From a virus, in the IMG/VR virus record IMGVR_UViG_3300028388_006015, positions 1-64,000 of that record: 64,000 nt of DNA. One strand, given 5' to 3'. The position numbers and the translations under genes were made by a program. Below the pieces are notes generated by a model, which was given only the letters and a program-made list of their open reading frames with translations, made no database searches and had not been told where the DNA came from. Positions 35,174-45,044 of the stretch are shown here, piece by piece (position 1 is the first letter of the stretch; each line of letters starts with the position of its first letter).

Positions 35174-37709
35174 TCTGCAAACGATTAACAAAAAAGTCAA
35201 AAACCTCCTGATTTACAGCAAAATTGCGCTTAATTTCAAGTTGCGCTTCATTACTGCCTCCGGTTAAGCTACTAACAATATATTGACGAATAAGCTCTGT
35301 ATCCACAATGTTAAAATACGAATATGTGGGATGGTCAATATATTTTTCAAACATACCTCTTTCAACCTGTAATGTTGTTGTGCGATCAATTATTTGGTTA
35401 GAGATCGAGTACGAATGAGATACAGAAGAGACGTAAAACAATTCACCAGTAGCAACATGTCTAATCCACGTACCTCTTTTAATTCTGCGATCTCCATTCA
35501 ATGTAATGCTTCCTCTGCGTGTAAATGGTAAATATGCGTTAATATCTATAACAAATTTAAGATCAATCGCTGTTTGCTCAACAACAAAATTTCTATCTTT
35601 TTTCTGATTACTACCAGTAAGACCGCTATATGGTAAATAATTAGAAACCACACTCAATCTACGACTTCCCCATATATCTGCATATTGAGGAAAATAAATG
35701 ATGGGGATGTATGCTAAAGATACAGAACTACCGGCTCCTAAAAACAACCCTTGAGGTTGAATTTCGTAAAACGAATAGATCTCACTGTCTTGATATTGCA
35801 CTTCAAAAGAAAGAACATCTGCAGGGTCAATATCGAGAATTAGTGTAGATCGCTCACCAGGCACCTGAAATGTTTCCTCTTCATTATCTGTATGATATTG
35901 AGCATTTATATATCCTTTAATACCTGCTTTATCAAACGGAGGTCGACGAGCAATAAAATAAAAAGAGTCGCCATAAGTATCTGTTATGAATTCAACAAAA
36001 GGCTTTTGGCAAACCTTCCATACTTGATTAATTAAAGAACCATCAGGTTGACTTATACTAGAATCTGCAATACGACGATCGGCAACATTTTCATCAACGA
36101 GCAACTTGATAATTTGCCAAATTCCTCGTGCAGGTCTTGATTCGATATCGCGATTATATGTTGTTTGTTGCAAACGATAATGCTCATATGCATATAAAAA
36201 TATAGTACTCGGCTCTACGCCAATTGTAGCACTACTATCGTTAGATAACGCAGACACCTGCTTAAATAAAAATACATCTTGACCTGCAATGGCTGTAGGT
36301 GTTGTATTAGCTGCTACTATTTGTCCTTGAAATGTGAAAGAATCATACCCAATAAGAGATACTCCATTAACAACAAGAGCGTCTTGTGCAACTGCTGCTT
36401 GTATTAAGTTGACTATATTGTCAAAAATACTGGCTGCATTACCGTCAGAATATTGCTCAATTTCACGTATCGCATTGTTCTTGATTATGCTTAATTGATA
36501 TTGGATTTCGTTTGTATTCTGCTGCTCAAGACGAAAAACTTCACTACGACGATCTCCATATGCAGAAAACAATGAATCTGTAGTTACTGCAATATTGGAT
36601 AGATGATTCATAATAAATTGCAGTGCAAAACGAATAGAACGAAATGTAAATGCACTTTGCAGAATGAATTGACCGTCTACAGCCAATCTCTTTATCAGCT
36701 TATCATTTTCATTAGGATTGATAAATACTCCCTGAGCAAATTGTAATGGGTAGAAATAACTACCATCATCAATAAGTACCTTTGCTAAATCTTTGCCTGT
36801 AATGTTAACTGTTACATCATTGCCCTCAGCACTATATGATAGTAAATTAGAATCAACAAGTCCAATCATATCGTATAACTTCAGATCGCCCTCACTCGAA
36901 GGAATTCGCGTTTTGTCTATAAAAAACGACCGGTTGCGAGATGATTCGATCTTCAATGGTTCAAACCTAATAAACACCACATCGTTAGGACTAACAATTG
37001 TATTCATTAAAAAATTACTCTGCTTGTATTGACCACCTGCTTTACGATTTGTTTGATTGAAGCTAATCAATTCATTTTTTGCAAAGAAGTCACTAACACT
37101 AGTATTGTGAATTATCCATTGATTTTGCTCGTTAAGACTGCATGTAATTGGAGCAAAGCTTAACTGAAAATTGCCACCATTTTCATCAACATTCGTTGTG
37201 CACGAAATAAGAAATGGAGTTACGTCAAGAAGTCTATCTCCACCAATTGCTTTACTCCATAGCCATACACTTATTCTCGGATGGCTTATTTTGGTTTTAT
37301 TTATTGTATCACCTGTGTAATATGATGTTTGAACATAAGAAGAGCTTTTAAGTAGTTGAGCATGAAATTGCGAAAGAAAAGCTGAAAATTTCTTAACATC
37401 TACTACTTGATTCGATCCAGTTATAGATAATGTTTCGCGAAACAACTTATCCTTAGGAAGGGCAAGTACAGTACCTACTTTAAGATCAACAAGTGTACCA
37501 TTATCGTACAATAATTGTGCAGCTTTTTTCTCTCGACGATTATACTTGAGCCATACACGATCGAGATTACTCAATCCATTCTGATCTGTATACTGCAGCA
37601 ACTCATCAGGTGTTAATTGTTTTGCAATAGATAGTCCGAATTGATCTAAAAACTCATCAATCGTTGTTATCTCGGGATCGTGATGTGTGTATAAAATATA
37701 TGGCTGCAT
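35166..37709 (-). CDS. Baseplate hub protein (gp27/gpD-like) with LysM-like N-terminus
   Basis: 847 aa. An N-terminal LysM-like stretch ('LSNLDRVWLKYNRREKKAA', 'DLKVGTVLALPK') may contact peptidoglycan or be a structural remnant. The rest is beta-rich, with 'NVTVNITGKDLAKVLIDD' and 'PADVLSFEVQYQ', as in hub proteins that form the tube-like ring at the tail tip. Length and position (tape measure, hub, spike) are as expected for the hub. It overlaps the tape measure gene by one base. Confidence 0.7.
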   Translation of the reverse strand: MQPYILYTHHDPEITTIDEFLDQFGLSIAKQLTPDELLQYTDQNGLSNLDRVWLKYNRREKKAAQLLYDNGTLVDLKVGTVLALPKDKLFRETLSITGSNQVVDVKKFSAFLSQFHAQLLKSSSYVQTSYYTGDTINKTKISHPRISVWLWSKAIGGDRLLDVTPFLISCTTNVDENGGNFQLSFAPITCSLNEQNQWIIHNTSVSDFFAKNELISFNQTNRKAGGQYKQSNFLMNTIVSPNDVVFIRFEPLKIESSRNRSFFIDKTRIPSSEGDLKLYDMIGLVDSNLLSYSAEGNDVTVNITGKDLAKVLIDDGSYFYPLQFAQGVFINPNENDKLIKRLAVDGQFILQSAFTFRSIRFALQFIMNHLSNIAVTTDSLFSAYGDRRSEVFRLEQQNTNEIQYQLSIIKNNAIREIEQYSDGNAASIFDNIVNLIQAAVAQDALVVNGVSLIGYDSFTFQGQIVAANTTPTAIAGQDVFLFKQVSALSNDSSATIGVEPSTIFLYAYEHYRLQQTTYNRDIESRPARGIWQIIKLLVDENVADRRIADSSISQPDGSLINQVWKVCQKPFVEFITDTYGDSFYFIARRPPFDKAGIKGYINAQYHTDNEEETFQVPGERSTLILDIDPADVLSFEVQYQDSEIYSFYEIQPQGLFLGAGSSVSLAYIPIIYFPQYADIWGSRRLSVVSNYLPYSGLTGSNQKKDRNFVVEQTAIDLKFVIDINAYLPFTRRGSITLNGDRRIKRGTWIRHVATGELFYVSSVSHSYSISNQIIDRTTTLQVERGMFEKYIDHPTYSYFNIVDTELIRQYIVSSLTGGSNEAQLEIKRNFAVNQEVFDFFVNRLQNE

Positions 37710-39568
37710 TAATCAATTGTTATTGGCTTGTTAGATAAGATACGTGCTTGTGGCACCTTACCTCCATTAAAGAATCCTATCGCTGTATTGATTGCTTCTG
37801 TCAAGTTTATTCCTGCATCCATCAATCCTCCAATTGCGCCCTCTATTCCTCCCATATTATTAACGAGAGAACCTATTTGACGAGATAATTCGTCACCTTT
37901 TTCAGCCAATAAATTATCTATCTGAGTAGTTTCACGCTGCAAGTATCCTGTTGTAAGACCTGCTCTTCCTAATAATGCCTGTCTTAATTGATCTCCCTGA
38001 TCTTCAACAACGGGCTGTTGTCGCATCTGTTCTTGAGTAGCAATATCACCTGTTACATATTGACGATTAACCTGATCATCAAATTCCTGCTGAGCTGGTA
38101 AATCAAGCTCTCCACTCATGTATTCGGTAGACAATCTATTTGCCTGAGCAAAGCTTAATCCCGGGAACATTGCCTTGACTTGCTCGGTCATAAACTCTAC
38201 ATTATCTCCGGACATTGTGGCAAATTGCGAAAGTAAACCTTCAAGCAATCCTGGTTGTGCTATGCCTTGTTCTTGCATTTGCATCAACTCAACTCTTGAA
38301 GCACCTGGATTCAGTCGCGATAATGTAGCAAATTGTAATGCTTGTGCGTATTCACTTTGCGGGTTCTGTAAAGACTGATCTATCGTTGATACAATTTGAC
38401 GTAGTACTTGTGGATCCGAAAACGAGCCACCTATACTTCCCAAAGCAGCAATCACAGATGTATTGAATGATGTATTAATCTGATCAAGACGCACATTCTG
38501 CTGACTTGCTAATTCATTTGCTATTTGCAAATACTCTTCAACCAAAGTGAAGTCATTCTCATTAACAAGGCCTTTTTGCATTAACGATTCAAATAGAGTA
38601 CCTACGGTCGACATTATATCTTGTGATGCTGCATCATTACGACTAGAACGCATCAATTGCAATAATGTACTACGATTCAATCCAAACCCTCTCTCAAGAG
38701 CAACAATATCCATACCCTGCTGCTCAACACCTTCAATACTTCCTTGAGCTCGTGCAGTTTCAATGGCGTATTGAGACATGAACGTAGCCATGCTAATGCC
38801 AAAATTCTCTGCCTGACGCCCCATATTTCCAACATAATCACCAGACAACGCTTGTAATTGACCACGTGATTGTTGTAGTTGTTCAGCACCACCAAAAGAC
38901 TTTTGTACAAGAGAGCTTAAAGCATTACCAACAAGGGGTAACGCCGTTAACAATCCTGCTAATGCGTACACTTCGTTGCGCGAAACAATCGCTCGTGAAG
39001 CCTGTGCAACTGCAAGTCCTGTCATATCGCCACCCTGACGCTGTTGCTGCTGCTCTTCAGGATCGTCAGGAACATTTTTAATCTGATCTTGAGCAAACTT
39101 AGCACGTAAATAATCAAATTCGTCAATGTCCTCTTTTAATCCTTCACTTGTTATTGCACTAAGCACTCTTTGATTCTCGACACTGTCATCTCGTGCTTCT
39201 TCTCGCGCTGTATCCTTAACTGTCTCGATCAACTCACGCAATAAGCGTGTTTGCATCGTATCTTCTTCCGCTCTACCAGCAATTTCAGCCTTACGCTCTT
39301 TATAATCCTCATCAGAAATATCTCCACGCTCTTTTTGACGATTGAGCACAAATTCATCGGATTGACGATCAAGTTTTGATCTTCTTTCAATAGCAGAAAT
39401 CTGCTCTTCGATGATACGCACCATTTCTTTGCCGCCCTCTACTTGTTCGGCAACATCACGTATCATTTCGCGCCCTAATGTTGATGCGCTATTCTTTAAG
39501 CGGCCAATAAGAGTTTCAACACCATTATCTTGAGCACTAATTGTTATACGCCTATTAATATCTGCCAT
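37709..39568 (-). CDS. Tape measure protein
   Basis: 619 aa, mostly alpha-helical. The N-terminal 170 residues are strongly charged coiled coil; a hydrophobic segment follows ('YALAGLLTALPLVGNALSS'), then repeated helices rich in Gln/Met ('LMQMQEQGIAQPGLL', 'MFPGLSFAQANRL'). The C-terminal part again has Ala/Gly-rich hydrophobics ('INTAIGFFNGGKVP'). By the rough family rule of about 0.15 nm per residue, this would set a tail of about 90 nm. It follows the chaperone pair and precedes the hub, the conserved order in contractile tails. Confidence 0.83.
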   Translation of the reverse strand: MADINRRITISAQDNGVETLIGRLKNSASTLGREMIRDVAEQVEGGKEMVRIIEEQISAIERRSKLDRQSDEFVLNRQKERGDISDEDYKERKAEIAGRAEEDTMQTRLLRELIETVKDTAREEARDDSVENQRVLSAITSEGLKEDIDEFDYLRAKFAQDQIKNVPDDPEEQQQQRQGGDMTGLAVAQASRAIVSRNEVYALAGLLTALPLVGNALSSLVQKSFGGAEQLQQSRGQLQALSGDYVGNMGRQAENFGISMATFMSQYAIETARAQGSIEGVEQQGMDIVALERGFGLNRSTLLQLMRSSRNDAASQDIMSTVGTLFESLMQKGLVNENDFTLVEEYLQIANELASQQNVRLDQINTSFNTSVIAALGSIGGSFSDPQVLRQIVSTIDQSLQNPQSEYAQALQFATLSRLNPGASRVELMQMQEQGIAQPGLLEGLLSQFATMSGDNVEFMTEQVKAMFPGLSFAQANRLSTEYMSGELDLPAQQEFDDQVNRQYVTGDIATQEQMRQQPVVEDQGDQLRQALLGRAGLTTGYLQRETTQIDNLLAEKGDELSRQIGSLVNNMGGIEGAIGGLMDAGINLTEAINTAIGFFNGGKVPQARILSNKPITID

Positions 39569-39571
39569 TGT

Positions 39572-39913
39572 CTATATTATTATATTGCCCTCATCATCAA
39601 ACTTGATATCGTGGAGGCTTGTAATATCGTCTATGTTAACGTCATCTTGACGCATACGCATGTTTGCTGAAGGATTAAGCCAATGAACGTCAGTGCCATT
39701 TGCTTTATACAGTGGTATGTTATTGTCGTCGCTTTGATCTTCAGAGATCTGCTTGAACAACTCGTCCTCTATATATTCAAATAAAATGTCGTATTGAGAT
39801 ATCGCGAGATGTTGTTCACTACCAAATGCGATATTGTGTTTCGTACGCCACCATTTATCAAGAGGAAACTTGTTGTTCCAATCAATAATATGCTGACGTA
39901 CGTTATTTATCAT
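39572..39913 (-). CDS. Tail assembly chaperone-like protein, downstream frame
   Basis: 113 aa from ATG 39913. It lies directly upstream of the tape measure gene and overlaps the 126-aa gene by 11 nt in another frame. This is the position of the gpG/gpT chaperone pair, in which the second frame is often made by frameshifting. Its frame stays open back to about 39946, through a T5 run. The protein is short and acidic at the C-terminus ('DDITSLHDIKFDDEG'). Family membership is inferred from order alone. Confidence 0.5.
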   Translation of the reverse strand: MINNVRQHIIDWNNKFPLDKWWRTKHNIAFGSEQHLAISQYDILFEYIEDELFKQISEDQSDDNNIPLYKANGTDVHWLNPSANMRMRQDDVNIDDITSLHDIKFDDEGNIII

Positions 39914-40283
39914 CTTTCGCCTGAACTTCAGGATTCGCAAAAACAGTCATCCAGTTCTGGATCCAAGGGAAAATTGTTTTACGATAAAGATTAACCAACT
40001 CTCGACTATCTGCTACACTAATATCGAGCAGACTCTTATTTTTCATATTGAGATCATTGATCAATTGAGGGCAGCAAACTGTCAGCCATGCAATACAGTC
40101 AACAAGATCAAGAGCAATTACAGACGACACTGTTGTTGTAGTCATCATATTATTGTATTGATTGCCTGTTAGACGTGCCTTCATTTTTTCAATTTCAATG
40201 TATTGACCGTTGGTTGGAATTGTGATGAAGTATTCCTTGTCAATAGTGCTTACTGTGAACTTAACCATTCTTTGAATCTCCAT
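39903..40283 (-). CDS. Tail assembly chaperone-like protein, upstream frame
   Basis: 126 aa from ATG 40283 (an alternative TTG at 40289 adds two residues). The hydrophobic 'VIALDLVDCIAWLTVCC' stretch and mainly helical rest resemble gpG-type chaperones that coat the tape measure. It follows the tail tube gene and a terminator-like hairpin, and overlaps the next gene by 11 nt. A frameshift from it into the 113-aa frame is possible but not shown. Confidence 0.55.
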   Translation of the reverse strand: MEIQRMVKFTVSTIDKEYFITIPTNGQYIEIEKMKARLTGNQYNNMMTTTTVSSVIALDLVDCIAWLTVCCPQLINDLNMKNKSLLDISVADSRELVNLYRKTIFPWIQNWMTVFANPEVQAKDDK

Positions 40284-40302
40284 GGACAAACTATATTTTT
40301 TC

Positions 40303-40333
40303 GATTAAAGAAAACCGACGTTAAAACATCGGT
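40303..40333 (-). terminator. Intrinsic terminator after the tail tube gene
   Basis: On the minus strand ACCGATG-TTTTAA-CGTCGGT forms a 7-bp stem with one mismatch (40327-40333 with 40314-40320), followed by TTTTCTTT. It lies between the tube gene and the chaperone genes, so tube mRNA probably ends here in part while some transcription continues. This would help give an excess of tube and sheath over chaperone proteins. Confidence 0.68.
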
Positions 40334-40367
40334 CCTCTTCCAAAAAGATGATAAATAAACCACAATC

Positions 40368-40844
40368 TTACGTAAACTGCACGATAGGATTGAGATAAGC
40401 GAATGACTGATTTCTCCCAGCAATCTGGCCTTCGTTAATATCAAATGCATCTTGTTCGATAAAGGCACCTCGTACAGTGATGTACTCTTCTAAACGAGAG
40501 CTTATAAGTTGAGTTGTGGGATCGAATACATCTGCCACTTTTTTGTAGCAAACAATATCAACACCATCTTCTTGAAGAAGAACAGTATCAATCCAAGCCC
40601 TTACTGTAGGAACGGAGCGAATAAGTGCATTTGGAATGCCTGTTTTTGACAGGTCAATGCTATAAAACGAACAAGTCAATCTGCCTGTCCATTCTAAAGC
40701 AGGAAGTTCTCTCGCAATCAAGGCGCCCAATCCTGAAACTTTGCCACGACGAAGATCTTCTGTCGCACGAATGTCTTTCATAAATCCTACAGATTCTCCC
40801 TGTACTTTAATGATTGCTAATGGGGCGGTCATTACTTCTGCCAT
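40368..40844 (-). CDS. Tail tube protein
   Basis: 158 aa, immediately after the sheath gene, as in most contractile-tail phages. The fold pattern is a beta-sandwich with a long insertion ('RGKVSGLGALIARELPAL', 'WTGRLTCSFYSIDLSKTG', 'ISSRLEEYITVRGAFIEQD'). It assembles into hexameric rings that form the inner tube through which DNA passes. A terminator-like hairpin follows, which fits a very abundant product. The name rests on synteny plus size. Confidence 0.72.
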   Translation of the reverse strand: MAEVMTAPLAIIKVQGESVGFMKDIRATEDLRRGKVSGLGALIARELPALEWTGRLTCSFYSIDLSKTGIPNALIRSVPTVRAWIDTVLLQEDGVDIVCYKKVADVFDPTTQLISSRLEEYITVRGAFIEQDAFDINEGQIAGRNQSFAYLNPIVQFT

Positions 40845-40874
40845 CGGTCCTATATTTTAATAGATCTTTTTTGA

Positions 40875-42488
40875 TTAAATAGATGTATCAAGAATGAATG
40901 CTGTAAAGAACAGCTTATTCACCTCAAAGTTTGGCTCATATCCAAATGTGATAAAGTATGCATCGCCATCAATGGAGATGTTAATATCTTGGAATGACAA
41001 AATCAAATTATCATCCTGATCTGTTGCTGTTCTGCGATTCAGATATCCTGCCAACCAAACTTCAACATCCTCTGGTGAAGGAATATTGCGATTTGGACCT
41101 GATTGTTGGTTGCCGAGAAGATCGAGTTTTGCATTTGCAATGATTTCTCTAGTAAGCTGTGCATTGATGCGCTCAACCTGAATCAAGTGACTCGTTCCAT
41201 CGCTATTAACAACAAATTCGTTAAGTTGTAGTGTGTTGATGCCTTGAATAACAATATGTGTGCCCAGATCAATATCGAACTTTGTCATCAGAACACCTGC
41301 TTCAAGACCTTGAGTACGCTCTTTCTTTTTCAGCGTATGTCTTTCGCCGTCGTAGTTTAGTGCTTTAAATGTAATTGGTGTTTGAGGTTCGAGACCCGCA
41401 ATTCGGCCGACAACATAAGCTGCTTTATATAAAGCGGAAAATTCACGAAAAGCGCCGTTAAGTGCACTTGATGCATTGAGAATGCCTCCATGTACTACAA
41501 TTGCTCGTGAACTATCGTATGTTTGTGCTGCTGCTATGGATTGACTAACAAATTCGTCTGATGTGGCGCCGCCACCAACAACAAGAAACTTAACATACTT
41601 GGCCTCTTCAACCAAATGAGCGAGCACTTTAAGATTAGCTGCACTTGATGCGTCACTACCTTCATCATCTGTTAAAACAAACGTATAGTCAAGTTCTGCA
41701 ACCTCTTCAAGAAGATCGTCGACATCTGTTGCATTATACGTCTCAGAACCACCTGTTGCCAATTGATTGCCAGAAATTGATACTAGATCTCCCGCAATAA
41801 TCGTTCCTGTTGGAGTGCCAACGATAGAAAAATATTGCTTAAATAACGCAGAAGAATTAGCCCATGCGACCAATTCATCTATTGTTGCAACTTCGTCAGA
41901 CTGAACGATTAATCTCGGTGAAGTACTTGCTTCAGGAAGATCGAAGTCACTACCATCACTATGTGCTCCACGATATGTGCCTTCCCAAAACTTAACAATA
42001 AATTTGTTTGTATCGAGAACTCCCGCATGGAGTGTAGCGGCAAAACCTTTTGTCAATACACTACTAGACTCAACACCATCTGCACCTACTCCTTCACGCT
42101 TTGTTTTTACAACAAAATCGTCTGCAGCAAAAGCTAAGGTGATCGTTGCAGCGGTCGTTTCACGAGCATGTGCGAAGTATAACGTTGAAACACCAATACT
42201 ACCAATACCGTTAGGACGGAATAGTGCCTCAGCAAGTGACCACATTACACCACCTCGTGTAAATTGCTGAAACTCTTGAGCGGTATTAAATTCGTAAATC
42301 GCATTGCCTCCATTCGACAATTCGCCATTCACACCTGCTCCTCCATACCCTGCTCCTTGCCCAAGGTCAATAAGCAAAACTTTACCGTAATCGAGGTCTC
42401 TCGGCGGATTTTGAATACCGGATTTTGTTTGTACGTAAACACCCGGTTCTGTAATTTTGCGACCTCCAAAAATATGTGACGTTGCCAT
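40875..42488 (-). CDS. Tail sheath protein
   Basis: 537 aa. The N-terminus 'ITEPGVYVQTKSGIQNPP' and the following 'KVLLIDLGQGAGYGG' match the start of sheath proteins. Later features are 'DFVVKTKREGVGADGVE' and the C-terminal 'YLNRRTATDQDDNLILS' then 'YFITFGYEPNFEVNKLFF', which carry the strands that swap between subunits. It forms the contractile outer cylinder, proving a myovirus tail. A TAACTTTG motif lies 60 nt upstream of the start, but a -33 element is not evident. The tube gene follows after 30 nt. Confidence 0.9.
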   Translation of the reverse strand: MATSHIFGGRKITEPGVYVQTKSGIQNPPRDLDYGKVLLIDLGQGAGYGGAGVNGELSNGGNAIYEFNTAQEFQQFTRGGVMWSLAEALFRPNGIGSIGVSTLYFAHARETTAATITLAFAADDFVVKTKREGVGADGVESSSVLTKGFAATLHAGVLDTNKFIVKFWEGTYRGAHSDGSDFDLPEASTSPRLIVQSDEVATIDELVAWANSSALFKQYFSIVGTPTGTIIAGDLVSISGNQLATGGSETYNATDVDDLLEEVAELDYTFVLTDDEGSDASSAANLKVLAHLVEEAKYVKFLVVGGGATSDEFVSQSIAAAQTYDSSRAIVVHGGILNASSALNGAFREFSALYKAAYVVGRIAGLEPQTPITFKALNYDGERHTLKKKERTQGLEAGVLMTKFDIDLGTHIVIQGINTLQLNEFVVNSDGTSHLIQVERINAQLTREIIANAKLDLLGNQQSGPNRNIPSPEDVEVWLAGYLNRRTATDQDDNLILSFQDINISIDGDAYFITFGYEPNFEVNKLFFTAFILDTSI

Positions 42489-42544
42489 TGTTTATCAGAT
42501 TTTCAGATAAAAATACATTTTTTAAAACAATAATGCTATGGGCA

Positions 42545-42793
42545 CTACAAAGTTATTCTTTGTTTTATTGAATCACTTTCGTCGTGAACCTTATCATCTA
42601 CCATAATAGAATACCACTCTTGTAGCGTGAATTCTTCTTGCTTATCATACTTTCTCTCTACCACAAAAACCCATGATGATGGAAAAGCAGCAATTCTTGC
42701 ATATTCCAAAGCACTATACATTTTCGGTGCCACTTTCTTCTTAGGTATGGATTTTTTTGGGAGATTGTCTTTAATATCTTTCTCGTCACTCAT
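42545..42793 (-). CDS. Small basic protein of unknown function upstream of the sheath
   Basis: 82 aa. The N-terminus is rich in Lys ('DNLPKKSIPKKKVAPKM'), followed by a short fold ('AALEYARI'-like helix, 'SSWVFVVERKY'). It overlaps the 217-aa gene's stop by 4 nt (ATGA) and lies between connector and sheath genes. It could be a tail-completion accessory. Not recognised. Confidence 0.5.
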   Translation of the reverse strand: MSDEKDIKDNLPKKSIPKKKVAPKMYSALEYARIAAFPSSWVFVVERKYDKQEEFTLQEWYSIMVDDKVHDESDSIKQRITL

Positions 42794-43443
42794 ATTGATG
42801 GAGTTATTTGTTGAATAAAAAGATTTCCAATAACAGGCATTACGTCAGTACTTTTAATTGACAAACAATAAATGCCGCGAAACGTCATGGACTTCATAAA
42901 GATACCAGGTGGAATCAATTCGCTATTTAACATAAGATCCCGTGCTGATAAAGATACGTTTTGAAATCCTTGATGTGAAAGATGGGGTAGTAATGGCAAC
43001 ATCATTGCCTTTATCGCCTCATGTATGATAGTAACTTCGGTAGTATTATTTGATGTTATCACTACGTCAATTGAGGAATCGAATATTCGCGCATACTCAT
43101 TACTATATTCGCCATTTTGAACTGTTGCTCCTTGATAGTTTTCGTTAACTCCCAAATTCATAGAATGTTCACTTTCATTAGATGACATAACATGAATTGT
43201 TGGAAGGTTTGCTCGATCTTCATCAAACGACAATGATACTTCAAGCTCTCTAGGATCTCCCTGTTCACGACTAAAAATACCAATAGCCTGTTCTGCAAAA
43301 TTAATATGATCAATATTAATACCACTAAATAATCGCCACATCACAGTATCTTGTTGTGATGGAGCTAATGATATGTCTCTCTTAATCTGACGAGCAATCT
43401 GATTAATTATATTGAATACTAATATTTGAGGTGATATAACCAT
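42790..43443 (-). CDS. Putative head-tail connector / tail terminator protein
   Basis: 217 aa, N-terminal helix ('VFNIINQIARQIKRDI') followed by a beta-rich region ('ELEVSLSFDED', 'SSIDVVITSNNTTEVTII') and a C-terminal strand set ('FRGIYCLSIKS'). Its location just upstream of the sheath, after other connector genes, suggests a neck or tail-terminator role. The fold cannot be matched with certainty. Confidence 0.5.
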   Translation of the reverse strand: MVISPQILVFNIINQIARQIKRDISLAPSQQDTVMWRLFSGINIDHINFAEQAIGIFSREQGDPRELEVSLSFDEDRANLPTIHVMSSNESEHSMNLGVNENYQGATVQNGEYSNEYARIFDSSIDVVITSNNTTEVTIIHEAIKAMMLPLLPHLSHQGFQNVSLSARDLMLNSELIPPGIFMKSMTFRGIYCLSIKSTDVMPVIGNLFIQQITPSI

Positions 43444-43444
43444 T

Positions 43445-44257
43445 TTAAAACCCTTGAGCTGCTAAGTAATCATCAACACTCTTATCGACAATGTATTCAA
43501 TATTAGTGTCATTCAATCCTTGCTGAGCAAAATTTTTAGCCATGAGTCCTCTATGAATCCACGAAAGAGGGCTACTATTCTTACTTACGCGACGAAAACT
43601 TGTATACTGTCCTTGCGTTGCTTTTTCGTACGTTTTCTGTGATCGCACGATGCCTTGATATAGCGAAGTCTTGTGCCTATATTTTGCAAATGTTGTTTTT
43701 GTCTTGAGATCACTAAATGCTGCACGAGACTTTGGAGCTCGATGTTGTGCAGGTATTTCGTTAAATTGCAATCCTGTTCCTCTTGAAGAGATTCCCTGAA
43801 TAGATGTTCGCGCGGCTGTTGATGTTTTACGTATTGCTTTGTATACACTTACAGGCAATACGCCACTAAAAGCACTATTTTCTCCTAACGCACTTGGAGT
43901 AGCCCATCTAAAGGGAATCGTTAAATACCATTCGCCCTTTTTATTATACTTGACTTTATTACTTTGACTAAAGCCAATTTTCATATCCCACGCACTTGCT
44001 CCTCCTTCAATCATATTTGGCAACTGTCCTGTCAACATGACATAACCCACGAAAGGACCTTCGTCACCTACCACTAATGAGCGGCGGTAAAGATCGCGAG
44101 TGCTGTTAAGACCTTGACGAGCTACATTGTCCCAATTACGTGCAACTTCGGCAGTAACTTCATGAACAACATATTCATTTAGATCGCGAAACTGCTGAGA
44201 AGTTAGTTGAAACTCCTCTGCAAGTGCGCCAAGGTTAATTTCAACAGGAGGAAGCAT
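43445..44257 (-). CDS. Putative head completion/neck protein
   Basis: 270 aa. N-terminal helix 'FRDLNEYVVHEVTAEVARN', then a basic stretch, 'GEWYLTIPFRWATPSALG', and a Lys/Arg-rich C-terminal half ('TKTTFAKYRHKTSLYQG'). Neck proteins that close the portal often show this mix. It overlaps the next upstream gene's stop by 17 nt. Order is portal-side connectors, then neck, then tail. No enzymatic motif. Confidence 0.5.
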   Translation of the reverse strand: MLPPVEINLGALAEEFQLTSQQFRDLNEYVVHEVTAEVARNWDNVARQGLNSTRDLYRRSLVVGDEGPFVGYVMLTGQLPNMIEGGASAWDMKIGFSQSNKVKYNKKGEWYLTIPFRWATPSALGENSAFSGVLPVSVYKAIRKTSTAARTSIQGISSRGTGLQFNEIPAQHRAPKSRAAFSDLKTKTTFAKYRHKTSLYQGIVRSQKTYEKATQGQYTSFRRVSKNSSPLSWIHRGLMAKNFAQQGLNDTNIEYIVDKSVDDYLAAQGF

Positions 44258-45044
44258 CTGTGTATGAGTTATCTATTAATTGTGTTTGATTATCATTGTT
44301 GCGATAAACATGAAAAGAGTCGAAAATATAATGTGCACGACGAGCAACACTTGACACAGGCATATTTTGTGTTTCGGTAATACCTGTTCTCTTATCTTGC
44401 CTATCAGTAATCATCACTTCACGCGTCACATCAATAACGTGAAAAGCAGGATTATGAACGTATCTTAAAGACATTCCTTTCGGTCCATACTGATCGTAAA
44501 TGTCACGACTCAGCTCAATAATATTAGAGCTTATAGTAATGTCAGTGCCTAATTCAAGCTTAACGAGAGGAAGAGCTTCGTCGAGAAATAAAAATGCCTC
44601 TTCAAGAGACACAATCTCATATACGGTCTTGGCAATAAATTTGCCTTTAGACTGTATAGGATACACAACTTCACTAAATCGAGATAATGCTTTTTGCACC
44701 GTAATGCGATCCATATACGCAATACCGTCCTTAGCTAAGGACGTTACAGTAACATTACCAACTGTCTCTTCACTCCAATCCTTATATTGAGTGCGCAAAT
44801 TCATAGACTGAACAACCATTTTGGTTTCAGTCTTTTGAATAAACAACCATCCACTTCCAAGGCAATTCAAGCAATTCGTACTATTTTCGCCACCACGAGC
44901 TTTACATGGACACCTTAGTGCCTTTTCGTGATAAACATCAACGCCCTTAAACCACACCTGCGCATCGAAGTCTTCTTTTTGAAGATCAACACGAGCCTGT
45001 CCTTGCAAGTTTGGAGACGTTTGTGTAATGATTGCTTCTGCCAT
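44241..45044 (-). CDS. Neck protein with zinc-binding cysteines
   Basis: 267 aa. 'CPCKARGGENSTNCLNCLG' supplies four cysteines in a C-x-C...C-x-x-C arrangement, likely a small zinc site. This is an uncommon but recurring mark of Bacteroidota-phage neck proteins, as far as I recall. The rest is beta-rich ('GNVTVTSLAKDGIAYMD', 'GMSLRYVHNPAFHVIDV'). It overlaps the adaptor gene by one base and the neck gene by 17. It probably joins the head-tail interface. Confidence 0.6.
   Translation of the reverse strand: MAEAIITQTSPNLQGQARVDLQKEDFDAQVWFKGVDVYHEKALRCPCKARGGENSTNCLNCLGSGWLFIQKTETKMVVQSMNLRTQYKDWSEETVGNVTVTSLAKDGIAYMDRITVQKALSRFSEVVYPIQSKGKFIAKTVYEIVSLEEAFLFLDEALPLVKLELGTDITISSNIIELSRDIYDQYGPKGMSLRYVHNPAFHVIDVTREVMITDRQDKRTGITETQNMPVSSVARRAHYIFDSFHVYRNNDNQTQLIDNSYTDASSC

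Noticed and set aside
42548-42555. Exact TAnnTTTG match (TAACTTTG on the minus strand) 60 nt before the sheath gene as a late promoter
   Set aside because: No TTTG/TTG -33 element at proper spacing, and a single match of this length is expected by chance.
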